Source: Clostridia bacterium (GTDB taxonomy: Bacteria > Bacillota > Clostridia > Christensenellales > CAG-138). From it: a stretch of DNA of 50,684 nt. Position 1 is the stretch's first letter. Each line of letters opens with the position of its first letter. Shown here piece by piece: positions 32,326-40,759 of this stretch. Position numbers and translations under genes: made by a program. The stretch is from contig JAFPXD010000041.1 in the NCBI GenBank assembly GCA_017394835.1, forward strand, positions 1 through 50,684, written 5' to 3'. The notes beneath the pieces are model-generated. The model searched no databases, was not told the DNA's origin, and worked only from the letters and a program-made list of their open reading frames with translations.

Positions 32326-34992
32326 TTATTTTTTGAGCTCCGCTATCCTCGCCAGAAGCTTTTCCATAAGGTCCTTCGCGGCGGCGAGCTTGCCCCGCTC
32401 CTCCTCTATAACCTTTTCGGGAGCCTTGGCGATGAAGCCCTGATTCGCGAGCTTGCCTTCGGCGCGCTTTATCTCGCCTTCGACCCTTGCACGCTCCTTC
32501 TCGAGGCGTGCGAGCTCCTTTTCAATATCGATGAGCTCGTTCAAGGGAATGAACGCGTCGCCCACGGCGGATACGACGGAAACGGCGTCAGGCGCGATGC
32601 CCTCCTTATCGGTCCTGACGGTGACCTCGGAGGCGCCCGCCAGCTTGTTGAAGTAGGGCGCGGCCTCGCGCACGGCGGCCTCGTTCCCCTCGCCCGTCAC
32701 TATGAACATGTGCGCGCGCTTTGCGGGGGGCACGTTCATCTCGGCGCGGACGTTGCGGATGGCGCGGACGAGCTCCATAATGCCGTCCATGGTCTCCGCG
32801 TCCTTTATGAAATCGAACCTCTCCTCCGCCTTGGGCCAGCTTTCGAGCATTACGGTCTCGCCCGAGCCGGGAAGGCGCGTGTAGATATCCTCCGTGATGA
32901 AGGGCATGAAGGGGTGCAGGAGCTTCATGGAATCGCCCAGCACGCGCACGAGTATCGCGCGGACGTTCTTCTTGGCCTCCTCATCCTCGCCGTAAAGGCG
33001 GGGCTTCGCCATCTCGATGTACCAGTCGCAGAGCTCCGTCCAGATGAAGCTGTAGATCTTCTCAACGGCAAGGTTCAGATCGAACGCGTCTATATTGGCG
33101 GTCTCCTCGCGGATGACGGCGTTCAGGCGGGTCAGTATCCACTTATCGGCAATATCGAGCTTATCCATATCGATCTCGCCGATGGGCTCCTCGCCCAGAT
33201 TCATCATCACGAAGCGGGAGGCGTTATAGACCTTGTTGCAGAAATTCCTTGCGGCTTCAACCTTTTTGATCTGGAAACGCATATCGGTGCCCGCTGCAGT
33301 GCCGCTCGTTAACGAGAACCTTAACGAATCCGCACCATAATCCTTGATTATGAGCAGGGGGTCTATGCCGTTGCCCAGGGATTTCGACATCTTGCGGCCG
33401 AGCTCGTCGCGCACCATGCCGTGTATGAACACGTGATCGAAGGGGACTTCGCCCATGGCGTAGAGGCCGAACATTATCATCCTCGCGATCCAGAAGAATA
33501 CGAGATCGTAGCCCGTGGCAAGGGTCGAGGTGGGATAGTAATACTTGAGCTCCTCCGTCTTTTCGGGCCAGCCCAGAGTGGAGAAGGGCCACATTCCGGA
33601 GGAGAACCAGGTATCGAGCACGTCCTCATCCTGATGCATCCTGCCGCCGCACTTCGGGCATTTTTCGGGAGCGGCCTCGGCAACGACGGTCTCGCCGCAG
33701 TCGTCGCAGTAATAGGCGGGAATGCGGTGCCCCCACCAGAGCTGACGGGAGATGCACCAATCCTTGATGTTGTACATCCAGTTGAAATAGGTCTGGGCGT
33801 ACCTTTCGGGAACGAACTTTATGCGCCCGTCCTCGACCGCCTTTATCGCGGGCTCGGCAAGATCCTTTATCGCAACGAACCACTGCTTTGAGACCATGGG
33901 CTCAATGGTGGTGTGGCAGCGGTAGCAGGTGCCCACGTTATGCGTATAGGGCTCTATCTTCACAAGATTGCCCGCTTTTTCAAGATCCTCGACGAACACC
34001 CTGCGGCATTCCTTGGTGGTAAGGCCTTCGTATTTGCCGCCGAGCTCGTTAATGTGCCCGTCCTCGGTGAACACGCACATGCGGGGAAGCCCCGTCCTTA
34101 TGCCGACCTCAAAATCGTTGGGATCGTGCGAGGGGGTTATTTTGACGGCGCCGGTGCCGAAATCCATCTCGACGTATTCATCCGCGACGATGGGGATCTC
34201 CCTGCCCACTACGGGCACGACAACGGTCTTGCCGACTATATCGGTATAGCGCTCATCCTTGGGGTTTACCGCGATGCCGGTATCGCCGAGGATGGTCTCG
34301 GGGCGGGTGGTGGCGACGGTTATGGAATAGCTCTTATCGGGCGCGTCATAGCGGACGTGCCAGAGGTTGGAGGGCTGCTCCTCGAATTCCACCTCCGCAT
34401 TGGATATGGCCGTTTTGCAGCAGGGGCACCAGTTTACTATGCGGTCGCCGCGGTAGATCATACCCTTGTTGTAAAGATCGACGAACACCTTCTGAACGGC
34501 CTTGGAACAGCCTTCGTCCATTGTGAAGCGCTCGCGCGCCCAATCGCAGGACGAGCCCAGCTTGCGGAGCTGGGAAACGATCCTTCCGCCGTATTCGTCC
34601 TTCCACGCCCAGGCGCGGCGCAAAAAACCTTCGCGGCCGACGTCCTGCTTGGTCAAGCCCTCCTCCGCCATCTTGCCGACTATTTTCACCTCGGTCGCGA
34701 TGGAGGCGTGATCCGTTCCGGGAAGCCAGAGCGTTTCATACCCGCACATGCGCTTGTAGCGGATGAGGATATCCTGCATCGTTTCGTCGAGCGCGTGCCC
34801 CATGTGGAGCTGACCCGTGATATTGGGCGGCGGTATGACGATGGTGTAGGGCTTCTTTTCGGGATTGGGAGCGGAATGAAAATAACCCGACTCCTCCCAC
34901 TTTTTGTAGAGACGATCCTCAACTGACGAGGGATCGTAGGTCTTGGGCATCTCGTTTATGAGATCCGCGCCCGTTTTGTGTTCTTCACACAT
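32326..34992 (-). CDS. valS: Valyl-tRNA synthetase
   Basis: 888-residue class I aminoacyl-tRNA synthetase charging tRNA-Val. Features in order: PPPNITGQLHMGHAL (HIGH motif), a CP1 editing domain, zinc-type cysteine pairs CPCCKT and CDDCGE...CPKCGG, WARxR-like regions, GRKMSKSLGNGIDP (KMSKS), the anticodon-binding domain, and the C-terminal coiled coil IDIEKELARLEKERARVEGE typical of ValRS. Length is standard. The ATG at 34992 follows GGAGGTACAAAAAA. Controlled by the T-box leader upstream. Confidence 0.98.
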   Translation of the reverse strand: MCEEHKTGADLINEMPKTYDPSSVEDRLYKKWEESGYFHSAPNPEKKPYTIVIPPPNITGQLHMGHALDETMQDILIRYKRMCGYETLWLPGTDHASIATEVKIVGKMAEEGLTKQDVGREGFLRRAWAWKDEYGGRIVSQLRKLGSSCDWARERFTMDEGCSKAVQKVFVDLYNKGMIYRGDRIVNWCPCCKTAISNAEVEFEEQPSNLWHVRYDAPDKSYSITVATTRPETILGDTGIAVNPKDERYTDIVGKTVVVPVVGREIPIVADEYVEMDFGTGAVKITPSHDPNDFEVGIRTGLPRMCVFTEDGHINELGGKYEGLTTKECRRVFVEDLEKAGNLVKIEPYTHNVGTCYRCHTTIEPMVSKQWFVAIKDLAEPAIKAVEDGRIKFVPERYAQTYFNWMYNIKDWCISRQLWWGHRIPAYYCDDCGETVVAEAAPEKCPKCGGRMHQDEDVLDTWFSSGMWPFSTLGWPEKTEELKYYYPTSTLATGYDLVFFWIARMIMFGLYAMGEVPFDHVFIHGMVRDELGRKMSKSLGNGIDPLLIIKDYGADSLRFSLTSGTAAGTDMRFQIKKVEAARNFCNKVYNASRFVMMNLGEEPIGEIDMDKLDIADKWILTRLNAVIREETANIDAFDLNLAVEKIYSFIWTELCDWYIEMAKPRLYGEDEEAKKNVRAILVRVLGDSMKLLHPFMPFITEDIYTRLPGSGETVMLESWPKAEERFDFIKDAETMDGIMELVRAIRNVRAEMNVPPAKRAHMFIVTGEGNEAAVREAAPYFNKLAGASEVTVRTDKEGIAPDAVSVVSAVGDAFIPLNELIDIEKELARLEKERARVEGEIKRAEGKLANQGFIAKAPEKVIEEERGKLAAAKDLMEKLLARIAELKK

Positions 34993-35002
34993 TTTTTTGT
35001 AC

Positions 35003-35264
35003 CTCCGAACAAAATAATACGTCCCTCCCGCCAAAGGACGAGAGGGACGCTCGTGGTACCACCTTTGTTGAGCGGGCAGACCCGCTCCACTTGATATGCG
35101 CTTTATCGGGCGCTCCCGCTTCCGCTCCCCGGGCGACCTTCACGAAACCTTTTGCCGGCGGCTTTCACCTTGCCCGCCTCTCTTTGGACACCGGTTTTTC
35201 GCTACTCCTCCCGCATCATCGCGGAGAATATTCTTTTCGGCTTGGGATGCTTCCCTCCCCCGCC
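35003..35264 (-). ncRNA. T-box riboswitch of valS
   Basis: The T-box core TGGTACCACG with AAGG in front is at 35065-35052 on the minus strand. Upstream lie stem I features: GAGGAGTA near 35210, and AGAGAGGCGGG...GGTGAAAGCC near 35180-35155. The terminator stem GCGTCCCTC/GAGGGACG (35049-35042 with 35027-35020) ends in an A/T-rich tail. Uncharged tRNA-Val is expected to stabilise the antiterminator and allow valS transcription. A GTC in GAAGGTCGCC is the likely specifier, not proven. Confidence 0.9.
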
Positions 35265-35270
35265 AGTATA

Positions 35271-35299
35271 ATTATAACCGCAACGGGAGGGATCGTCAA
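35271..35299 (-). promoter_or_regulatory. Promoter of the T-box-valS unit
   Basis: Minus strand: TTGACG (35299-35294), 17 nt, TATAAT (35276-35271). Confidence 0.75.
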
Positions 35300-35330
35300 G
35301 GGGCGATCAAAAAGATGCGGACGCAAAAAG

Positions 35331-35379
35331 GAGTCCCGAGGGAGACACTTCGCAAGGAAGTGCCTCCCTTTGGGCTCTG
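35331..35379. repeat. Long imperfect hairpin upstream of the ADP-ribosyltransferase-like gene
   Basis: GGGAGaCACTTC (35340-35351) pairs with GAAGTGcCTCCC (35357-35368) with one internal mismatch; GAGTCCC (35331-35337) and GGGCTC (35373-35378) extend it. No plus-strand gene precedes it and no U-run follows, so it is not an obvious terminator. Confidence 0.5.
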
Positions 35380-35391
35380 AGGAAAAAGCGA

Positions 35392-35420
35392 TTGACAGTG
35401 CCTATCATTGATGGTATGAT
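35392..35420 (+). promoter_or_regulatory. Promoter of the ADP-ribosyltransferase-like gene
   Basis: TTGACA (35392-35397), 17 nt, TATGAT (35415-35420), about 35 nt before the ATG. Confidence 0.75.
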
Positions 35421-35455
35421 TCTTTCATCCAATCAGAGTCGATGGAGAGATAGAC

Positions 35456-36115
35456 ATGACCGATGCGCAAAAAGAAACCCTGCGATTTTATACAACGAAT
35501 GATTATTTGCTGATAAACGGTCTTCTTTGGGGAGAAGACAAGGAAACGATCGATCAGTTTATCCAATTGATCAATGACGATGGCAGAGGCGTGATAGCCG
35601 AAGCGATTGAGCAAGGATTTGATGTGCGGTGGAATTGCAGTAAAGAAGAGGGCGAGAGACTATATCAAGTCTACCAAGAGCGATTTCCGCCGCTTGACGG
35701 CCAAAAGGCCAAGGACAGGATTCTTGAGCAGGCAAGGGCAGATATTTCCAATATGATGTCCTGTATGACGCCCCTTCCCTCTGAAATGGTGCTATACAGA
35801 AATATCAAAACCAAGTTTGTCGAAAATATAAAAGAAGGAATGACCCTGAACTATTTGGGCTTTTCCTCTTGCAGCCTGAGCCCTCACATTGCTGAAAATG
35901 CCAGCTATGGCTCAAGCGGATGCACCTTGACTGAGATACTCGCCCCAGTCGGCACACCCGCAATCCGACTTGACTTGATGCCCGACGTGCAAAACGAAGC
36001 CGACGAAGTCATTTTGGCTCCGATAGAGCTTTTCGTTTCCATGGTTGACATAGAGAACAACAAGATATATATGGCTTGTCGTAAACCGCTGAATGAACAT
36101 ATATGCGGGTTATAG
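35456..36115 (+). CDS. ADP-ribosyltransferase exoenzyme-like protein, orphan
   Basis: 219 residues, no signal peptide or TM helix. The C-terminal half follows the R-S-E pattern of ADP-ribosyltransferase exoenzymes: LYRNIK supplies Arg115, LGFSSCSLSP supplies the STS-like strand (Ser137, Ser138), and NEADEVILAP holds the expected catalytic Glu184. The partner Glu is at 181, so the motif is ExxE in place of the usual ExE, and activity is uncertain. The N-terminal 100 residues are unrecognised. Codon use is less GC-biased than the neighbours and there is no operon partner, which suggests acquisition. The ATG at 35456 follows GGAGAGATAGAC. Possible toxin, effector or prophage remnant. Confidence 0.6.
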   Translation: MTDAQKETLRFYTTNDYLLINGLLWGEDKETIDQFIQLINDDGRGVIAEAIEQGFDVRWNCSKEEGERLYQVYQERFPPLDGQKAKDRILEQARADISNMMSCMTPLPSEMVLYRNIKTKFVENIKEGMTLNYLGFSSCSLSPHIAENASYGSSGCTLTEILAPVGTPAIRLDLMPDVQNEADEVILAPIELFVSMVDIENNKIYMACRKPLNEHICGL

Positions 36116-36181
36116 GGAAGATCACCCCCTGTCCACAGTGATAACGAGCATCGGATATTGCCCCACAAAATCCAAGAGACA

Positions 36182-36214
36182 AAACAGGCGTGACCGCAAT
36201 GGCCACGCCTGTTT
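36182..36214. terminator. Bidirectional terminator
   Basis: 11-bp stem AAACAGGCGTG (36182-36192) with CACGCCTGTTT (36204-36214), between the convergent ART-like and RCC1 genes. Confidence 0.75.
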
Positions 36215-36303
36215 CATATCCTTTTGAGCCGGTAATAGCTGCCTCAAAGCAACCTCTTTACGGAGTGCGCCCCGAAGGGCTCCTTTTGACATGGTCGGTC
36301 ATT

Positions 36304-37932
36304 TTAATTAAACTTCGGATCCATTATCTTGACGGGCGAATCGGCGCGTTTGGTGCCGCCGTTGCCGATAAGGCCGTTTTCGCCGGAGCCCCACGCCCAG
36401 ACCGAGCCGTCCGACTTCACCGCGTAGCGGGTGGTGGCGTAATCATAGCTGGGCTCGTCGCTGTCTTCGGGAATACTTTCATAGATAAGGATCTGATAGA
36501 CCTTCAAAACGTCCTTGGTGATCTTCTTGAACTTTTTGACGGTTTCATAGGAGCCGTCGCCTATGCCGCCCTTATAATGCCCCTTTACGGTCAAACCGCA
36601 GCCGTAAAGGGCGCCGTCCGACTTTATCGCGTAGGAGCTTATGCCGTTTGTGAAGACCGCCTTGACGTCGCTTAAGACCTTCCTCGGCACGTCGAAGGGC
36701 TCGTTTTCCTGCGTAGTCTCTGCGCCGAGCGCGGCAAGCCGCGCGGGTATGTAATACTCCTCGTTCGTCCACGAATACAGATCTCCGTTTTCCTTTATGG
36801 CAAGCATAACGGGTACGGGCTCGTAGCCGTACAGATAACCGCCGACGACCAATTCCCTGACTTTTGAAAGCACTTTTTCCTTCGCGGGCTGCTCGATCTC
36901 ATAGTCATAGCGGAAATACCAGAGCTCGCCGTTTGTCTTCAAATAATAGTACTGCCAGTCGGTGACCCCCATAAGCTCTTCGGGATAGCAATGGAAGGAG
37001 CTGACGTCTCTGTCGATGTAGTGCAGCTTCGCTTCATCATACGCATCGCGGGCTACCCAAAATATCCCGTCGGATTTGAGATAGTAGACATCATACGAGT
37101 CGGCAAAGTCAAGAAACTCTTCGACGGAGTAATCGATCGTATTGCCTTCGATCATCGCGACAAGCGACCCGTTCTTCAGCAGAGCGGCCTTATGACCGAC
37201 GTCCGCAACGCCCGTCATATACTGAACGGGCTTATTGTGGCTCTCCGCCCCCCATTTCAGCGATCCGGCGATATCGAGCGTGCCGTCCTTATGAAGTATC
37301 CTCGCAGACCCTTCGTCAACGAGGACCTTTTCAACGTTTTCGGCGGCCTTTTTGGGCTTTTTGACGATTTCATCCGAAGAACCCACGCCGAGGCGCCCCG
37401 CGGCGTTCCAGCCCCAGGCCCAAAGGCTCGAATCGGTCTTGATCGCGAAGACGCTCCTTTCCTCGGTGTAAACGGATCTGACGCCGTCCATTATTTTGAC
37501 GGGGGAGGTGCGGTCTTTGGTCGAATTATCACCGATCTGACCGCTGTCGTTTTTACCCCATGCCCAAAGCTCGCCGTTCGGATAGAGCAGATATACCGAA
37601 TCCTCGCCCATTATCATCTCCGGTATCATCGCATCTGGAGCGGCCGTGGGCTTCGGAGTATCGGTCGGCTCGGGAGCGGGCGTTGCCGTAGGCTCGGTCG
37701 TCGGCTCCTCGGTCGGTTCCTCGGTTACGACGGGCTCGTCCGTTACGGCGGGCTCATCGGTAAGCGCGGGCTCATCGCTCTGTACGGGTTCGTCGGTAGT
37801 CTCCCCGGTAGGAAGAGCCGCCTGCTGCTCCGTGGGCGCGGGGGTGGGATCGTTGTTGCCGGAGGGCTTTGTGCATGCCGCAAGCGGCAAAAGCATCAGC
37901 AAAGCAAGAATGAAAGCAATCGACTTTTTCAC
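36304..37932 (-). CDS. RCC1-repeat lipoprotein
   Basis: 542-residue lipoprotein. Signal peptide with lipobox ending LAAC near residue 20, a DEPV/TEEP and PAPEPTDTPKPT stalk to about residue 100, then repeated RCC1/alpha-tubulin-suppressor-like beta-propeller blades: GELWAWGKNDSGQIGDNST, SSLWAWGWNAAGRLGVGSS, GALYGCGLTVKGHYKGGIGD and GSVWAWGSGENGLIGNGGT, with degenerate blades between. About six or seven blades are expected. Surface RCC1 proteins are presumed binding scaffolds; the ligand is unknown. The start is GTG at 37932 after AAGGAGGATACC. Monocistronic. Confidence 0.9.
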   Translation of the reverse strand: MKKSIAFILALLMLLPLAACTKPSGNNDPTPAPTEQQAALPTGETTDEPVQSDEPALTDEPAVTDEPVVTEEPTEEPTTEPTATPAPEPTDTPKPTAAPDAMIPEMIMGEDSVYLLYPNGELWAWGKNDSGQIGDNSTKDRTSPVKIMDGVRSVYTEERSVFAIKTDSSLWAWGWNAAGRLGVGSSDEIVKKPKKAAENVEKVLVDEGSARILHKDGTLDIAGSLKWGAESHNKPVQYMTGVADVGHKAALLKNGSLVAMIEGNTIDYSVEEFLDFADSYDVYYLKSDGIFWVARDAYDEAKLHYIDRDVSSFHCYPEELMGVTDWQYYYLKTNGELWYFRYDYEIEQPAKEKVLSKVRELVVGGYLYGYEPVPVMLAIKENGDLYSWTNEEYYIPARLAALGAETTQENEPFDVPRKVLSDVKAVFTNGISSYAIKSDGALYGCGLTVKGHYKGGIGDGSYETVKKFKKITKDVLKVYQILIYESIPEDSDEPSYDYATTRYAVKSDGSVWAWGSGENGLIGNGGTKRADSPVKIMDPKFN

Positions 37933-37984
37933 GGTATCCTCCTTTTTGAGCCGAAGCGATCGGCGCGGTATTTCACATGAATAT

Positions 37985-38013
37985 ATTTTACAGCAAATAG
38001 TCGGAAAAAGCAA
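37985..38013 (-). promoter_or_regulatory. Promoter of the RCC1 lipoprotein gene
   Basis: Minus strand: TTGCTT (38013-38008), 17 nt, TAAAAT (37990-37985). Confidence 0.6.
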
Positions 38014-38156
38014 GCATTCGACGAAACCGAGATCATCCGGAAACAGCTCCCGCGCGAAGCGGAAGGATCCCTCCGGCATTGACCCCGGCCGCAGATAATT
38101 GCCTCCGCATAAAAGGAAAAATGGTGTTTTTGTTCTCCAAGCGATCACCTATTTGA

Positions 38157-38185
38157 TTGCAAAAGGCGGCGCGGTATGCTAAAAT
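38157..38185 (+). promoter_or_regulatory. Promoter of the MFS-pcp operon
   Basis: TTGCAA (38157-38162), 17 nt, TAAAAT (38180-38185), about 32 nt before the MFS ATG. Confidence 0.65.
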
Positions 38186-38217
38186 ATCCTTATCCATTCG
38201 ATTTGGAGGATGATCAC

Positions 38218-39765
38218 ATGAAACTCAAGTATTGGCGCACGATATGCGTCGGATTCGCTTTCTTCCTCATCTGCGCCTTCTGGCAGGCGTATGACAACAT
38301 AATCCCCAAGATACTTACCGATAAATTCGGCATGGCGCAGGGCTGGTCGGGCGTTATAATGGCGCTCGATAACGTGCTGGCGCTGTTCATGTTGCCGCTC
38401 TTCGGCGCGATCTCCGACAAGTGCAAGAGCCCCCGCGGCAAGAGGACGCCCTTCATAGTGGTCGGCACGATAATAGCCGTCATCGCATTCATAGGGCTTT
38501 CGTTCATTGACAACGCACAGCTTGGCAAGCTCGATACCGCGGCGAATTTCGATCAGAAGGCCGTGCATACCGTCTATGCGGACGCCGATATTGCGAAAGC
38601 GACGCTCAAGACCCATGAGGGCGAAGAATACGTGCTTTCCGAAAGGTACACCTTGGAAGAGCTCGATTCCGTGATAGGCAAGGCCATGCAGGGCGATAAG
38701 GAAGCGCTTGCCGAATGGGAGGAATACTTCGTTCCCGCCCGTCAGGCATACGCCGCAAAGACGACCGCGGGCAATAAGCTCATTCTCATTGCGTTCATGG
38801 CGGTGCTGCTCGTGACGCTCGTTGCGATGAGCACGTTCCGCTCCCCCGCCGTCGCGCTGATGCCTGACGTTACCATAAAGCCGCTCCGCTCGAAGGCGAA
38901 CGCGGTCATAAACCTCATGGGTTCCTTCGGCGGCATACTGGTGCTGGCGCTCGGCATGGTATTCGGCACGGGCAAGACACAGAATTCCATGATGAGCTAC
39001 ATAGTCTTCTTCACGGTGATCGCCGCGATAATGATCATTGCGCTCATCGCGTTCCTCATCACGGTCAAGGAGCCCAAATTCGTCAAGGAAATGGAGGAAG
39101 AATCCAAGCGCTTCGGCATAAACGATTCCGAAGAGAGCGCCGAGGGCTCGAGGAAGCTTTCAAAGGGCGAGCTCGCCTCCCTCATACTGATACTCGCCTC
39201 CGTCGCGCTGTGGTTCTTCGGCTACAACGCGGTAACGAGCAAATACTCCGTCTATGCGGGCAAGGTATTGAATCTCGACTATAACATGACGCTCATAATC
39301 GCGCAGGCGGCGGCTATAATCTCCTACCTGCCCGTGGGCATGATCTCTTCGAAGATAGGCCGCAAGAAGGCGATCCTCGCGGGCGTCGTGATGCTGTTCA
39401 CCGCGTTCACCGTCGCGGCGTTCCTGAGAGCGGGCAGCCCCGCCATGCTCATGAACGCGATGTTCGCGCTTGCGGGCATCGGCTGGGCGACGATCAACGT
39501 CAACTCCTTCCCGATGGTGGTAGAGCTTGCCAAGGGCGGCACGATAGGCAAATACACGGGCTATTATTACACCGCCTCCATGGCGGCGCAGGTGCTGACT
39601 CCCATCCTTTCCGGCTTCCTTATGGACGCTTTCGGCTTGAAGATACTCTTCCCCTACGCGGCGGCATTCGTTGCCTGCGCGTTCGTGACGATGCTGTTCG
39701 TCCGCCACGGCGACAACAAGCCCATAGCGAAGACGGGTCTGGAGGCGCTGGATGTCGGAGACTGA
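38218..39765 (+). CDS. MFS transporter, SLC45/sugar-cation symporter-like
   Basis: 515-residue major facilitator with about twelve TM helices. The N-half has GWSGVIMALDNVLALFMLPLFGAISDKCKSP, the A-loop motif (GxxSDK) followed by RGKRTP, as in SLC45/GPH sugar symporters; STFRSPAVALMPDVT matches the SLC45 helix 4-5 region. Unusually, a hydrophilic insert of about 90 residues (near 100-190, rich in Asp/Glu/Thr) separates two N-half helices. The C-half has GMISSKIGRKKAIL. The substrate is probably a sugar, inferred from family only. The ATG at 38218 follows GGAGGATGATCAC. Overlaps pcp by 14 nt. Confidence 0.88.
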   Translation: MKLKYWRTICVGFAFFLICAFWQAYDNIIPKILTDKFGMAQGWSGVIMALDNVLALFMLPLFGAISDKCKSPRGKRTPFIVVGTIIAVIAFIGLSFIDNAQLGKLDTAANFDQKAVHTVYADADIAKATLKTHEGEEYVLSERYTLEELDSVIGKAMQGDKEALAEWEEYFVPARQAYAAKTTAGNKLILIAFMAVLLVTLVAMSTFRSPAVALMPDVTIKPLRSKANAVINLMGSFGGILVLALGMVFGTGKTQNSMMSYIVFFTVIAAIMIIALIAFLITVKEPKFVKEMEEESKRFGINDSEESAEGSRKLSKGELASLILILASVALWFFGYNAVTSKYSVYAGKVLNLDYNMTLIIAQAAAIISYLPVGMISSKIGRKKAILAGVVMLFTAFTVAAFLRAGSPAMLMNAMFALAGIGWATINVNSFPMVVELAKGGTIGKYTGYYYTASMAAQVLTPILSGFLMDAFGLKILFPYAAAFVACAFVTMLFVRHGDNKPIAKTGLEALDVGD

Positions 39766-40378
39766 TATCCTCGTCACCGCATTCATGCCCTTCGGCGGGG
39801 ACAGCATGAACCCCACCGAGGCGATACTTGTGCGGCTTCCCGCCAAGATCCGCGGGGCAAGGCTTTTCAAGCTGCTCCTCCCCGTGGAATTCAAGGCGGC
39901 GCCCGAAATGCTGCTTGACGGGATGCGGCGCATCTCCCCCGCCGCCGTAATAATGCTCGGGCAGGCGGGCGGAAGGAGCGCGGTCACGCCGGAGCTTTTC
40001 GGACGGAACGTTATGGAGGCGCGGATCCCCGACAACGCGGGCTTTTCGCCCCACGGCGAACCGGTTGCGGAGGGCTGCGCGGAAACGCTTTCTTCCACCC
40101 TTCCGAACGAGCGGATAGTCGGGGCGATACGCGCGCTGGGCCTCCCCGCGGAGCTTTCCGAAAGCGCGGGGACCTACGTCTGCAACACGCTCCTGTATTC
40201 GGCGCTCAGCGCCGCGGGCGGGAGCCTCCCCGTGGGGTTTATCCATATCCCCTTTGCAAGGGAGCAGACGGAGGGCGTTACCGGCCGCGAGCAAACGCCC
40301 TTCATGGAGCTTTCCGATATGGAGCGGGCGGTGATCGCCGCGATAGAGGCGGTCGCGCAAACGCTTGAAGCCGAATGA
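39752..40378 (+). CDS. pcp: Pyroglutamyl-peptidase I
   Basis: 208-residue cysteine peptidase (family C15) that removes N-terminal pyroglutamate. Opens with ILVTAFMPFGGDSMNPT (family start). The catalytic Glu lies in GQAGGRSAVTPELFGRN, the Cys in GTYVCNTLLYS and the His in VGFIHIPFA, all in correct order. The ATG at 39752 sits inside the MFS gene after GGAGGCGCTGG, so the two are translationally coupled; a link between uptake and peptide processing is possible. Confidence 0.95.
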   Translation: MSETDILVTAFMPFGGDSMNPTEAILVRLPAKIRGARLFKLLLPVEFKAAPEMLLDGMRRISPAAVIMLGQAGGRSAVTPELFGRNVMEARIPDNAGFSPHGEPVAEGCAETLSSTLPNERIVGAIRALGLPAELSESAGTYVCNTLLYSALSAAGGSLPVGFIHIPFAREQTEGVTGREQTPFMELSDMERAVIAAIEAVAQTLEAE

Positions 40379-40402
40379 AGGTCTAAGTTAATAAGGATAA
40401 AA

Positions 40403-40430
40403 CGGCGGCTCCCGTTTATGGGAGCCGCCG
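40403..40430. terminator. Terminator after pcp
   Basis: Perfect 11-bp stem CGGCGGCTCCC (40403-40413) with GGGAGCCGCCG (40420-40430). The U-run is short. Confidence 0.7.
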
Positions 40431-40465
40431 ATCGTTGCTTATGGGAGCGGTCATGCCGCTCTTTT

Positions 40466-40759
40466 TTATCCCTGGATGTACGAATACAGCGCGGAAAGAT
40501 CCGCCGCAGTGAGGAAGCCGTCGCCGTTCATATCGCCGTTTGCGACGCCCTGAGCGGTGACCTCGCCCGCGGACATGGAATATGCCGCAGCCAAGGTTAT
40601 ATCGGCGGAATCGACTATGCCGTCGCAGTTGACGTCGCCCTTGAGATACTGGGAGGGAGCGTTCTGCTCATACAGAGCGGTGACGGTGAGATCGGTCGTC
40701 ACAAAAGAGAAATCCGTATCCCAGCCTATGAATGTGTAACCCTCGCGCCCGGGGACTTC
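40466..40759 (-). repeat. Copy 1 of a 294-bp near-identical 3' gene segment
   Basis: Matches 45369-45662 with about four single-base differences that I could see. Encodes the end of the InlB repeat and the whole dockerin. Confidence 0.9.

Noticed and set aside
35456..36115. Toxin-antitoxin pair around the ART-like gene
   Set aside because: No second small gene on either side in the same operon; neighbours are valS and the RCC1 lipoprotein.
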